Shown: piece after piece, positions 10,660 through 21,697 of the stretch
Layout of the letters: the number at the start of each line of letters is the position of its first letter
Numbering within the stretch: the stretch's first letter is position 1
Assembly: GCA_018340805.1 (NCBI GenBank)
Contig: JACMZG010001914.1
Coordinates: 12,006,667-12,070,666 of the forward strand
Length of the DNA: 64,000 nt
Direction: 5' to 3'
DNA from: Microvelia longipes
Taxonomy: Eukaryota > Arthropoda > Insecta > Hemiptera > Veliidae
Position numbers and translations under genes: made by a program
Notes under the pieces: model-generated
What the model saw: the letters and a program-made list of their open reading frames with translations, nothing else
Told to the model about the DNA's origin: nothing
The model's database searches: none

Positions 10660-11624
10660 CTCCCTTCCCCCTTTAGAGTTTTACCAAGAATCGCCTATGT
10701 TAGCAATAAAATATATTACAATAATAAGTAATATCCAAACATCGAACACCCAGAAGCTTTGTTACCTTAGTCAAGGAAATATTGTTTAGTAGCAATACTA
10801 AATAGTATACTTTTCCAAAGACAGGTGTCCTTTTTGACACGGTCCTTTTTTGTGCTCAATTTTTTTTTTTGTTTAGTCCTTCTAATTATAGATCTTCAGT
10901 AGTACCTAACTGCCTTATCTACTAACCGAAAAATTTCCATAGTGCGCGTATAATAGGCTAACTAAAAACATATTTACTAAATTCCATTCTAAGCAGGTGC
11001 CTGTTACCCAGATTTGGCACTGTATAATTATCCTTAAAAATGCTCCAATATATTTTTTAAGATGTGCCCTTAAAAGCATATTGTGTTTAGATTAATTTTC
11101 ATAATTATTGTTTAATTTTTTTTTATTAATATTGTTTTTAATGAATTCAAAAAAGGCAGAAAACCTTAAACTTATGGTTTAAGAAGTAATTTTTATGTTA
11201 ATATTGAGGTGCCTTACATGAGCAGGTGTAATCACGATATAACATTTGGTCTATAATGTTGTTGAACATGAAAAATTATCAAATTTGCTTTATAGTCATC
11301 AACTTAATGTTTTAGTTCATGTCTACTATTTAATCCTTTTGCCTCATCAAGGGATGAAAAATGTAATTATATATTGTTTAATATAATTGAATATTGTCAT
11401 TTAATTATTGTTATATTCTTATTTTCTTGTGTTTTGTTGCATTTTATTCTATTTTCTTTTGGGTTGGACCTCTTGTATAAATTTATATTGCTTTTTTTGT
11501 TTCGCCCCGGACAAGTGTTACAAAAATTGAGCAACCTCTTGCATAAATTTAGGGGATACCACTCCTCTAAAAAATGGATATAATTAGCTCTAAATCCAAT
11601 AATTGGAAACACTTTTTACTGACG
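10660..11624. other. Intergenic, no recognised feature
   Basis: The overlapping opposite-strand frames at 11374-11612 (69 and 71 codons) are low-complexity and show no domain. Nothing else stands out. Confidence 0.4.
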
Positions 11625-11892
11625 TAATAAATAAGTTTACTAAGTTTCGTTAAAATTAAACAAGTCTATCTATGATTTTTGGTGGATCTTAAAATTTAAG
11701 TAGCATCGAGCGTGTTAAGTGCCTAGATAATAAACACTAGGAATGAAACGAATGTATTTACTATCTGAGGACAAGCGAAGCGTGTCCGAAGACGTGTTGC
11801 AGTACAAATTTAATGACTTGTATTTCTAAGGACGAACAAAGCGAGTCCGATGTAATGAGGAAAAGTTCCGAGGTACCCTGTACCCGATTTTT
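11625..11892 (-). repeat. Dispersed repeat family D, copy 2
   Basis: In minus orientation, TATTTACTATCTGAGGACAA, then GCGAAGCGTGTCCG, then GACGAACAAAGCGAGTCCGA, and finally TTCCGAGGTACCCTGTACCC. The same order of blocks occurs at 37.87-38.01 kb. The leading part (TACTAAGTTTCGTT ... TCTATGATTTTTGGTGG) matches 37.75-37.82 kb, so the shared region is about 270 bp. Confidence 0.75.
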
Positions 11893-12083
11893 TTTATTTA
11901 ATATTTAAAAATAATGTATTTCATTTCATGTTCAATCAATTTTTCGTGACCTAAAATAAATTGTCTTCGACCTAAGGGTCGAGAATCGCTTGAAATAGTT
12001 TGTTCAAGATAGACAGACAGTCAGACACATACACTTTCACGATAATTCAAGATAGACCGACAGTCAGACACATACTGTAGTTT

Positions 12084-12224
12084 AGGACATGGCTAAAATC
12101 AGTTGACAGCGCGGGAAAATAGTGTTGAGGAACCAATTAGGTTGGTCCAACCTCAATTTTCCTGGTCCAAACATCCAGGATGTTATTTGCCCACGATGTC
12201 AACTGATTTTAACCGTGTGTTACA
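12084..12224. mobile_element. ~140 bp MITE of family E
   Basis: The left end ACATGGCTAAAATCAGTTGA then CAGCGCGGG is mirrored by CACGATGTCAACTGATTTTA then ACCGTGTGT. These are the family E termini (see 32.09-32.96 kb) with almost no interior. The middle has its own small dyad (AGGTTGGTCCAACCT). This is an internal deletion derivative. Confidence 0.75.
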
Positions 12225-13858
12225 CTGTAAAAAACCATTATACTGTATGAGTGACAAATTCGTAGCGATTTAAAATATGTCAATGTTTAAAATGTAGCAT
12301 TCAATTTTATAGTATAAAGGGTTTTCTAAAGTACAATTAATTGAAAGAGTTAGCAGTGTAGCCAACATACTAAAACCAGACAGATGGGCCTTACAAAAGA
12401 TATCTTAAATATTTTATCCAAAAAGCTTTACGTTCATTTATAGAAAATTAGTTTTTTCTTAAACCTTTTATTCATACATTTATTTAAAATAATAATAAAA
12501 AAGCGGAGGAATCAAAGCGTAAACTAATATAAACTGAAAAGCTAAAATGGGAAAACTGACGTTTTTCTAAAACATAAATAAATAAGGGTTCTATTTATAG
12601 TTAAAATTGTATTTTTAGGATTTTAGGGTTTAAAACACTAAGAACCAATATCGGTTCAGGAAATCTGTCAGTCAAGTTCTGTGCAAATCTATGGAATTCC
12701 AACCGATTTTTATTTGTACTTAAAATTTTTTGGTACAAAAAGTGTAAACAAACAAAAGAGAAGTAATACGAGACGAAATCTAGGGTTTTTTTATTTGCTA
12801 AACATTATATTTTTTTAAGAGCTTTATACCTAAAAACATGTCGGCTTTTTGCTTATAAATAAGTTTATTATGTGTATTTTACCTAAAATATTTTGTTGGT
12901 CTATAGGGAGATTAGGTAAGACATTTTTTCGGTACAAAAAATTTCAAGATGGCGGTGGGGGTGGTTTTAGACCTTGTTATAGTATCTGGTTACAATTTCG
13001 AAAACGCACGTGTTCAACAAGGGTTTGACATGGATGATAAAAAATAATACCAACTTAAGAAAAGTGTACTGATAGATTCTTTTATTCTATTTAATAAACG
13101 TGCCAGTTTAGCCAACCTAAACCTTAAAGATAACAGATAAAAAGGTTATAATACATTTTAAGGTTTCTGTATCATTGTTTGGACGCAACGCTCCGTAGTG
13201 AACACAAATAAATACATCACACTGTAAATGGGTTTTTATTGTTGTTATAACCTATCTTAAGGTTTAACACAAACAATTTACAAAAATAAAAGGCTTTCTG
13301 CTACTATTCTTTAAAAGTTTAATAGGGACAATGTCTTTTTTGTCAGTGCCTCCTACATTCTATACAGAATATCGTACTATACTTCTACATTTAGTTTAAG
13401 ACTTTGTTATGTTTATTTTGTGCATAAGATTTTAAGTTTGTAAGCCTGTACTGTATGATATAAATGTAATAATATACTAATTTGAATCCAAATATTGACA
13501 AAATCTTGTGCTTCTTTTATAAACGCATAACTTAAATTTTATATCTTTGGTCAACTTATACTTAAATCATTTAAATTTTAAATGTTATTAATCGACATAT
13601 AATTTATTCCTAAATGTCAAATATATATAGCAATATATAGGTTAAAAGGTTTTATGGTCTGTTTTGTACACAATAAATTCTAATAAATTTTTGTCCAAGT
13701 TTTTAGGATAGATCTTTTCGTGGAAGATGTTTGAATTTGGAAGACGGTTATAGTTTTGTCATTGTGCCTAACATTTTGACATTTGTAGTAACAACGTTGT
13801 TGTGTTGCAGCAACATGAAGTTGTTTGTAACTATGTGGTTCTTAGGTGGTCCAACTCT
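12225..13858. other. Intergenic, no recognised feature
   Basis: AT-rich DNA. I found no frame, RNA gene or repeat shared with other parts of the window. A GATGGCGGTGGGGGTGG patch near 12950 is a local GC-rich spot without context. Confidence 0.4.
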
Positions 13859-14190
13859 GGTATTGTTTTCGTTGATTGAATAAAGTAAATGTGTCAATCC
13901 TATGACTTTGTGCTACTTCTTCAGTGAGTTTGTCATTTTAAAGATTGCTTGTGTAAACATCTGCTCGATTTAAGTATTACAAACATATAATAGTTTGTGG
14001 TACCTCAGTAAAACCATTTTGGTATTGTTTTTGTTGATAGACGTAGGTAAATGTGTCAATCAGAAAAGTTTATGGTACTTCTTTAGCTAGTATGTCGTTA
14101 TTTAAAATCGCTGACGCAAACACCTGTTGGCGTCAACGTTTGTTTCTCGTGGTCTAAATATAGGTATTGTTTGGATTTATGTAAATTTAG
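13859..14190. repeat. Degenerate tandem repeat, ~142-162 bp period
   Basis: GGTATTGTTTTCGTTGATTG at 13859 and GGTATTGTTTTTGTTGATAG at 14021 each lead into GTAAATGTGTCAATC, a TACTTCTT block, an AGTTTGTCATT/AGTATGTCGTT block and AAACAYCTG. A third partial copy (GGTATTGTTTGGATT) starts at 14163. Divergence is high. GTTGTTGTGTTGCAGCAACA just upstream is a separate small dyad. Confidence 0.65.
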
Positions 14191-16090
14191 TGCAGAATTA
14201 ACTGCTATTGAGGTCTTTTAGATGCGGAAAAATGCGGAAAGAGTCTTAAAACTTTTTTTTAAATGAAGCTGCTTCTACTGCCTCTGCATCTTGCTAGCGC
14301 TGCAAGAATCTCGCTTACCTCTTTTTGGAAGGAGATGATTTTTATTTGAAGTTATAAAAACACTTTTTTTTATCCGAACCTCGTGTTCAGTTTTAGTTGT
14401 ACTATCTTTGCTCGTGAGGATGTTAAAGAACATTAATAACAAAAAAAGTAATAAAATTTGTAAAAAAAAACAGCATGTTGAACATAACCTCGTGCAGCGT
14501 TATCATAAAGAATGTCACCATATGCTCAATTCCCCTGCGTGTTTTGCTGGAGCGTTAGAATTCTCGCTACAAAGATTTCGGCGGCCATCTTGCTGTGAAA
14601 CAACTTTATTCCGGGAAGCGTTTATGAATTCGTAAATGCGCATACCGTAATCAACGAACTTATAAAATGGTTTGCAGTTTGTTTAATAATAACGAAAGAT
14701 CTATATATAGCTTAAAATTTATTGATTAAAACATCTACGGTTGTTAGACCTTCCTTCAAAATTTACGTAACATTGAAGTTATTTAGAACTGATGCACTAA
14801 CGCAACGTGCCATCTTAAAATAACCCGCCAGCCCGCCATACATGGATCTGGTTTCTCCTCAGTATTTATTAAATACATTAATGACAAAGCAAAAATATGG
14901 CTTGATCATCTAAAACTTAAGTTTTACATGATTTATTGTGATTAAATTTAAGAAACATTTTAAGTTTATATAATATAAATTATACTTTTTAAAAATACTA
15001 CTATACAATTTGTATTTTAGCAGATGGCCATAACTGCTAGAAATACGACCCTTTAACTCTACAAATTTTGATCGAGCTATCAAAGTGGTAGAGCGGTTTT
15101 AATTGTTCGTTAAGTTTTTGTCTGGATTAAAAAGAATTTTAACCCTTTACCATAATGTGGGTCACACTTACCTCTTATTTTAATGTTTGTAGAAAGGGAT
15201 GAACACTAATTTTTGAATCTAGTTTTGCATAGATTATCCTATAAGGGTCTTTATAAATGAGTTTTACGTAAAACTGAGATCGTATATGTAAACAAAAGGA
15301 TAAGCCCTTTTCACATTTAGAACTTGTGTAGAGTGCGCACACTTTTTGAACATCTGTAACACATTTAGTCTGGAAGGGGAGATGTTTCTGAGGGGGTATT
15401 GGACATAGAGGGGTGCTAAGGTGAAAAATCTGTATCACGTGAATTGTTGTATCCCCCCTAATGTTTTAACAATAAGATGATGTGCACAATATAACACTTT
15501 GTGATCACCCGTTCTACAACTGCGGTTTATAATGTGGCTCGTGCTATTGAACCATCGAAGATGGGGAAGGGTCGTTTTAATGCGAATTAAAGCGTAATCT
15601 GATCTTTTTAATTTTCAGCTGTATATGTTTATGAGGTTGCAGAAATTTTAATAACATTACTTCCAGGCGCAGATTCAGCCCAAATTCTTAGGATGGGGAC
15701 GATTGTAGAGGGCTTAATATAACTTAATTACTTTCGCATGAGGATGCAGGTGCCTTAGGCTTAGTATAATTTAAGATTGTTTTACTTAAATAGTTGTATT
15801 AAATAAGTATCAACCATGCAAGCGAAGCCAGATACTCAGCTAAAGAAGATTTTAGGACTTATTTTTGTCATTAATAGCAAGATGTGAAACTGCTCGCAGA
15901 GTCGATAAACCTCTGAACACTGAAGTTAAATAACTTAAATGGCATCATGCCAAAATAATTTACGTCAAGGGTTCCCAAAACTGCATCAAAGGGGGTCACC
16001 TACTATCCAACTTAATTTTTACGTACCTTTTTACAGGGTTATACTAGTAATGCTTTGCATCAAGAACTCACGTCAGAAGAATACATCAAA
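14191..16090. other. Intergenic, no recognised gene
   Basis: The open frames at 14408-14635 (+, 75 codons) and 15175-15438 (-, 87 codons) have slightly more mixed composition than background. I recognise no domain, and no splice-linked continuation is visible, so I do not call them genes. Confidence 0.4.
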
Positions 16091-16099
16091 TAAAAGTAT

Positions 16100-16480
16100 T
16101 TATTAATAGACACCCTTCGCTCGCTACATAGAGTAAATATGGAAACGCTATACTATTCTAAAATATAAATAAAAAAAGGGCTCACCTCGCTTGCTGGTTT
16201 ACGTATCTTTAAATTTTGACTTAGTTAAAAAACTCGCTTCGTTCGCTAGATTGCGTATAATAATAATAATAATAATATAGTAAAAAAAGCTCGCTTCGCT
16301 CGCTATACTGTGCATGTTTTAACAAAAAAGAAATTAATAAAGCTTGCTTCGCTGGCTAGATTACGTATGTTTAAAATTTTACATGAAGAAAAAGGGTCAC
16401 TTCGCTCGCTAGAGTCTGCATGTTCATAATAATACAATAAAAAGGGCTCGCTTCGCTCGCTAGATTACGTATGATTAAAA
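16100..16480 (+). repeat. Degenerate array on a CTCGCTTCGCTCGCTAGATTACGTAT core
   Basis: Six or seven units share the core GCTCGCTTCGCTCGCTAGAT then TRCGTAT. Cores lie at about 16105, 16180, 16232, 16296, 16346, 16396 and 16447, separated by variable A-rich spacers. One spacer contains an (AAT)n run near 16258-16277. The core is conserved while the spacers drift. A second array of the same core lies at 62.04-62.26 kb. Confidence 0.75.
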
Positions 16481-16664
16481 TTATTACTTTAGTCTTTACT
16501 ATTCTTTATTTAAACAATGATGCTTTATGTTCACTATAAAAACCCAAAATTAGAATTTCAACAGTTTTTGGCTTTAAACAGATTTATTTGTTACAAATTA
16601 TCAAGAGTCAGTTAGTAGTTTAGAACTCACATGTCATGCTCATTTTAGACACACAGACCATAAT

Positions 16665-16745
16665 ATTCTGAGGTCGAGCGTAAACGAGCAAAGCGACACC
16701 GAAGCTTTGAAAAAAAGTACTGAGGAACCCCGTACCCGATTTTTT
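16665..16745 (-). repeat. Dispersed repeat family D, short copy
   Basis: AACGAGCAAAGCGACACCG leads to ACTGAGGAACCCCGTACCCG, which are the diverged end blocks of family D in minus orientation. The rest of the element is missing. Confidence 0.6.
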
Positions 16746-17504
16746 AATCAAAGTTTTATAATTTAAATCTAATCTATAATTTTCTTTTCTAGGTAAATCC
16801 GGATCATACTAATGACCACCTCATGTTAGCAAAAATGTAAATATTTCTTTTAATTTATTTTTTTCGATCATAATTTATGCTCATCGCTACTCTAGTTTAT
16901 TAAATAGATAGCTAAAAAATCGTAAAAAAACCAGATAGAAAGTCTAGCTTTAAAAGTACATTAGCATACAAAACATAATTTTAACTATTATTGTAAGTAT
17001 GTCACTCTTTATATCAAACTTGATATAGTTTACGACGACAAAATTTTTTTTGGAACTATTTATTTTCTTCACTTCTTCCGAATTCATTGGAATGCTGTTT
17101 GAATGCAATTATATTATAAAAATAGCTCTTCATTTATAATTGTTTGACTAGTTATATAATTTATGTATTAAATATTAAAATTTTGATTGTTATTAATGTT
17201 ATTGATGAATTTGTACGAATTATCATCACTTCAAAAAAAGTGCTCTTTCATTAGGAGTGGATTATTTTTTAATTTATTACTTTAGTTAGATATTAATATG
17301 AGATTAGTGAGTCGATGATGAACTAGATTTAGCTTAAATCAGAAACCGGTATATTTGATGGAGTGAAACTGGCACGAGCTTGTCGATAATTAGCTCCTTT
17401 ATCAATATTTTATGGCACTAACCTGATTTGATGGAGTCGTTAGAGAGTGGGATCCTATTGTTTTAGAAGCATGGTAAAAACCCAAAAACGGCCCGTTTAT
17501 TGCT
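16746..17504. other. Intergenic, no recognised feature
   Basis: AT-rich DNA with no frame or repeat match seen. Confidence 0.4.
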
Positions 17505-17523
17505 TATATATATATATATATAT

Positions 17524-17572
<49 letters not shown>
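17505..17572. repeat. (AT)n microsatellite
   Basis: About 68 bases of nearly pure TA dinucleotide. It creates an artificial I/Y-rich open frame (17447-17743), which is not a gene. Confidence 0.95.
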
Positions 17573-17573
<1 letters not shown>

Positions 17574-18099
17574 CTTACGAACGAATCAGGATAAGGCTTA
17601 TAAAAACACACTTACTTCTCTCGTGCCAACGTCATGCTCATGGACATGCTCTTCATCAGGGTAACCTGAACAATATAATAAACAAAAACAATAGAAACAA
17701 GAAAATAACAAAAAGTAAAATCAATATCTTAAAGCTACTGTAAATAAAATACAAAACAAGAAAAACCCAGCACTTACAGAACTACGTTAAGGGAATAAAA
17801 ATAAAAAAAATACAGTAAAAGTAAAACTAAATAAAAGTACATTTTAAAACAAGTTTTTATGCATAAAATGTAAATAAAAACAAAGTTATCATGTTGCTCA
17901 TATGTTCTTTTGAACGGATAACTCTTGAAGATCCCAAAAGACAAGATCAACTATTGTTGGAAAATGTGGCTTTTTCATATAATATGTTACAAAGCTGAAT
18001 TCAAGTGAAACTTATTGGATGCAGTCGTAATTAAGTAGGTCGATAACACAAACAAAGAGATAAAAGATTATGTAAAAGAAAGCATATCATATTCCAGGC
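17573..18099. other. Intergenic, no recognised feature
   Basis: A-rich on this strand between about 17660 and 17890. No supported feature. Confidence 0.4.
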
Positions 18100-18390
18100 A
18101 ACACAACTAGTCATAAGATCTTATATTTGTGCCAAGTATCAACTGTCTAGCATAAATACACCGGTAGTTATGCGTAAAAACAAACAAACAGACACACACT
18201 CACACCAACAAACAAACCAGCATGATGTAAAACACTTAAAACGTCATAAAATGCCTGTATCTTATAATTATGATGAAACGTCGGTTTAGGGTTTTTAGGA
18301 TTGTCACAATACTTTTCCTTATAACTGCACCTAGTAGGTGAGGAAAAGTAGATATAAATTAAACACATTTTTTCATAAAATCGTAACAAT
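18100..18390 (-). repeat. Diverged family D-related repeat
   Basis: GCCAAGTATCAACT, CTAGCATAAATAC, a CAGACACACACTC block, GTTTAGGGTTTTTAGGATTG and the terminal hairpin pair ACTTTTCCTTAT ... GTGAGGAAAAGTAGAT occur in the order seen in family D copies at 34.0-34.3 and 38.3-38.5 kb. Confidence 0.5.
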
Positions 18391-18421
18391 GTTATCGTCA
18401 ATCTAGAAAATGCATACTGCT

Positions 18422-18738
18422 ATAGAGATATACTCTAGAGAGGGCATAGCCTATCTCAATACATTTAGTGGCCTGAAACATCTTTTTGGGGCTCTCAGTG
18501 GCTATGTGTAACCTCATTGAAACCTCCTTCAAGAGTGAGATGAGGTTATAATAAATCAATTGATTTCGGCTTCCCTCACTTTGTTTGTGTCTTGATTTGT
18601 ATTTTTAAAGTTCTAAGATATAAGTTATTGTAATTTTGTACTGATTATTTGATTACATTTATAAGCGAAGGTGGTCAGGTTACTTTTTCGATGTTTCAAA
18701 ATTTAACCTATAGCGCCCTCTCTAGTAATAATATATCG
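18422..18738 (+). mobile_element. MITE family A, complete copy 1
   Basis: The termini AGAGATATACTCTAGAGAGG and CCCTCTCTAGTAATAATATA then TC are inverted repeats. The interior matches copy 2 at 58.2-58.5 kb along its whole length, with GGCATAGCCTATCTCAATAC, GAAACATCTTTTTGGGGCTC and GGTTACTTTTTCGATGTTTC. It is ~315 bp and non-coding. Superfamily is not determined because no clear target duplication is visible. Confidence 0.8.
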
Positions 18739-18771
18739 AACATGCAGACTGTTATGTAATAGTTATTTATG

Positions 18772-18870
18772 TAGCTAGGCAGGAAAATGGTGCATTTATG
18801 ACTTGTTTAAAATGTTGCCTTCTATAGGCGATGGCGAGAGTAGGCTACAGAAATTACCAGTAGAGGGTTT
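18772..18870 (+). repeat. Dispersed repeat family K fragment
   Basis: AGCTAGGCAGGAAAATGG, GACTTGTTTAAAA, GGCGA, GGCTACAGAAATTACCAGT parallel the 4545-4620 segment. Weak similarity. Confidence 0.35.
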
Positions 18871-19529
18871 TCGCTGCTGCAGTTTACGTCACAGTAACGT
18901 TTTCTATTCCCTGCCTATATTTTTGGCCTAAAATATAGATTTTGAGCAATCTTTTTTACCCCCTTTAAAACCTTAGTTTCTAACTTTTGGTATGTATTGC
19001 CTCTATAATGCAAAGCTACAACTAAAACTATTTTATCTCCAGACATGTGTAATGTGAAATTTATTGACTATAGTTTTTAGGGAGTAAAGAAGCACTTTTC
19101 ACTCCCTTGGGATAAAAAAGTAACTTATTCTCCCTTAGGAATGAAAAGTTTTTCCTATTATTGGGTTATTAGAGCCAATTATATCAATTTTTTAGGGGAG
19201 TGGTATTATCTAAATTTATACAGGTGACCGATCAATTTTTGTAATTTTCCCGGGGTGGCACTCCCAAAATGTATAAGGGAGAGCTGACCAAAACAAATTT
19301 TTTTATTGGCTCAAAATCCGTTTTAGGTCAAAGAAGTTGTTTGGAGCTATAAAATTATTGGTATTTTGGGGGCAGCACCCCCAAAATAATAAGGAGGAGC
19401 CGACCAAAAAAAATGTTTTAACCAACCGTCAGGAGTTAAATACATTGTTTCCTCGGCTTAAGCCTTAGGAACCAACTAACTCCTCAGGGAAATAATATCA
19501 TTCTTTACTCCCTTGGTGCATAAATAACT
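18871..19529. other. Intergenic with short repeated GGGGxAGCxxCCxACC-type blocks
   Basis: AGGGAGAGCTGACCAAAACA near 19270 and AAGGAGGAGCCGACCAAAAA near 19390 repeat in a ~120 bp rhythm with TTTTGGGGGCAGCACCCCCA between them. Probably an old duplicated repeat. No frame seen. Confidence 0.35.
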
Positions 19530-19686
19530 ATATTATTATATATATATATATATATTATATATATATATATATAATATATATAATATATATAATATATGTA
19601 TATGTATGTATATATTATATATTATATATTATCTATTATATATATATATATATATATATAATATACATATACATATATATATGTAT
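19530..19686. repeat. Compound (AT)n / (ATGT)n microsatellite
   Basis: TA dinucleotides interrupted by AATATATAAT and ATGTATATGTATGTAT segments. Confidence 0.95.
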
Positions 19687-19899
19687 TTCTAGACATTCTT
19701 GTAAACACTCTATCTTTCGAACGGCTTAATATTTTTTAACCAAACTTGGTACAAAAATCAACCTTTGGGAGGACACAAACCCTATTGAAAACCAGGTTTT
19801 TTGACGTCAGCAACCGGTTTGCTGAGTCAGCGAAATTTTCAAAAATCGGCAAAATTCAGGGTTAATATTTTTTTGTCGCGAAAAAGGTCAATATTTATG

Positions 19900-20250
19900 T
19901 TTTGAAACGCTGAATCGAATGAAACCGGTCCGACGTCGATACGACCACTCTAAGTGACCTAAAAATCGAAAAAACCTTGTAAATGACCGAAACCAAAATT
20001 TAGGTCGATAAAAAATAAATTTCGAGTAGGGTGTCGTTTTCTATGTAATTTTGGGCGCTGAATCGAATGAAACCGGTCCGAAGTCGATACGACCACTTTA
20101 AGTTACCAAAAAGTCGAAAAAACCACAAAAAAATTAAAAACCAAAATTACGGTCCTTGGAAAATTAAATTTCGAGTAGGGTGTCGTTTTTTCTTTCTATG
20201 TTTTTGGGCCTCTGAGTTGAATACCAGTGGTCCGGAGTCAATACGACCAC
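19900..20250 (+). repeat. Degenerate tandem repeat, ~148-153 bp period, 3 copies
   Basis: GCTGAATCGAATGAAACCGG then TCCGACGTCGATACGACCAC starts at 19909 and again at 20057. A third, more diverged copy (CTCTGAGTTGAATACCAGTG ... CGGAGTCAATACGACCACTC) starts near 20210. TTTCGAGTAGGGTGTCGTTT closes the first two. The third copy runs straight into the box B of the first tRNA-like unit, so the two arrays are fused. Confidence 0.8.
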
Positions 20251-20580
20251 TCAAACTCAGGGTACCTGGGTTCGAATCCTGGAAGGGTCCATAATTTTTT
20301 ATCGTTTTTTTTACTTAATATAAGTTTACAACTAGAAAAATAATTCTGGCGCGGTGGTCCGCATGTTGGGAGAATTTCCTTGTGTATGCGTGCACTCAAA
20401 CCAGAGTACCTGGGTTCAAATCCTAGTAGGGACAATAATTTTATAGTTTTTTTTACCTAATATAAGTTTAAAATAGAAAATAATTCTGGCGCGGTGGTCC
20501 GCATGTCGGGCGAATTTCCTTTGGATGCGTGTTTTTCGTGCTTTTTACATTATATAAGTTTACAACTAGTAAATAATTAA
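20240..20580 (+). repeat. Tandem tRNA-like SINE units (family T)
   Basis: Box A-like GGCGCGGTGGTCCGCATG occurs at 20348 and 20488, 140 bp apart. Box B-like GGGTTCGAATCC occurs near 20269 and GGGTTCAAATCC near 20410, so the unit from 20344 to 20435 has both boxes at tRNA-like spacing. T-rich tails with TATAAGTTTACAA separate the units. Acceptor-stem pairing is poor, so these are SINE-type Pol III units and not tRNA genes. Confidence 0.7.
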
Positions 20581-21090
20581 TTCCGGCGCGGTGGTCCCGC
20601 TGTCGGGCGAATTTCATTTAGAATGCGTGTTTCCGTGCTAAACAACCCATTTCTTGCTTATGCAAGAACCATGCCCATTGCGTGGTTCCGGTTCATGCTT
20701 TAGAACCTAAGCAGTTACTCAATTGTCAAGCACTGCTCGTAACTCATTTTGTCTGTATTTTCCAAAGGAAATGCGCTAAACCTTTAAAGATAACTGACTA
20801 AGCTTAAGATAAGTAACTAATCTTAAAGTAGTGCAAATAATAGTGCGTACTTCTAATTTTAGAGGCATAGTTTTGTACAACAACTGGATGATTATGCGCA
20901 TTTCCTTTGGAAAATACAGACAAATGAGTTACGAGCAGTGCTTGACAATTGAGTAACTGCTTAGGTTCTAAAGCATGAACCGGAACCACGCAATGGGCAT
21001 GGTTCTTGCATAAGCAAGAAATGGGTTGTTTAGCACGGAAACACGCATTCTAAATGAAATTCGCCCGACAGCGGACCACCGCGCCAGAAT
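20581..21090. repeat. Near-perfect long inverted repeat, ~195 bp arms, ~119 bp spacer
   Basis: Arm 20581-20776 and arm 20896-21090 are reverse complements with only about three single-base differences or indels. Each arm begins, at its outer end, with the family T box A (GGCGCGGTGGTCCGC) and continues through TCATTTAGAATGCGTGTTTC, CAAGAACCATGCCCATTGCG and TTGTCAAGCACTGCTCGTAA. The spacer (20777-20895) is unrelated to the arms. High arm identity, against heavy decay around it, implies a young inversion-duplication or gene conversion between the arms. An RNA through both arms would form a ~195 bp duplex. Confidence 0.9.
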
Positions 21091-21224
21091 TTTTTCCATT
21101 TGGGGAGGAATCGAGATGTGTTTTTCGGGAAGAAGTTATAGGGTAACAGCGTGAAATATGTCATATGGCTTCGGAATAAATTAAAATACTGCGTCTGAAC
21201 AATCAAATAATAATGGAGCCGGAT

Positions 21225-21620
21225 GAATTTTATTAGAAATACGAGTTTTCTGCTTTTTATATCATTTGATAATTTGATATTACCGAGTTTTGAAAAAACA
21301 TGAATAGTTGACACAATATAATTGTGCGAGAGACTACAAGGAAATGTAACAAGCAAAAAGTAATGCTACATCTGGGAACTGTTCCATCATTCGACATTCG
21401 TCATTATTGATGGCTCGACATAATATCATGTCCCACTCTTGTTTCGTTACGACTAACTCATCAGTGAGCCGACAGAGCCTGAACTCATTCTGACCTTTAC
21501 TTGACCTTCAATTAATTCCGAAGAATATAATATGAAATATTTACCAGAGACGAGCGGTGCTCTCTTACCCCCATCATGCATTGCAAGCAAAACATAAATC
21601 ATTTGATACTACCGAGTTTT
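21225..21620 (-). repeat. Dispersed repeat family B, copy 2
   Basis: Minus-orientation copy with blocks GACACAATATAATTGTGCGA, TGTTCCATCATTCGACATTC, GATGGCTCGACATAATATCA, AGACGAGCGGTGCTCTCTTA and a closing TTTGATACTACCGAG. The opening TTTGATAATTTGATATTACC then GAG and this closing block are copies of the same segment, consistent with a unit cut from a tandem array. Confidence 0.75.
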
Positions 21621-21697
21621 TTAGCTTCTAGTTAAGTTTTCGTTATGCTTTGTTTTCTATCCTAAGCAGTAGTTTCACAATTTCAGCAGTAGTTATT

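Noticed and set aside
14408..14635. 75-codon plus frame with mixed composition
   Set aside because: No recognised domain and no splice-linked continuation.
15175..15438. 87-codon minus frame with cysteines
   Set aside because: No zinc-finger spacing or known family recognised. Left uncalled.
20344..20435. Genuine tRNA gene
   Set aside because: Good boxes but no convincing acceptor or anticodon stems, and the unit is tandemly repeated and decayed.
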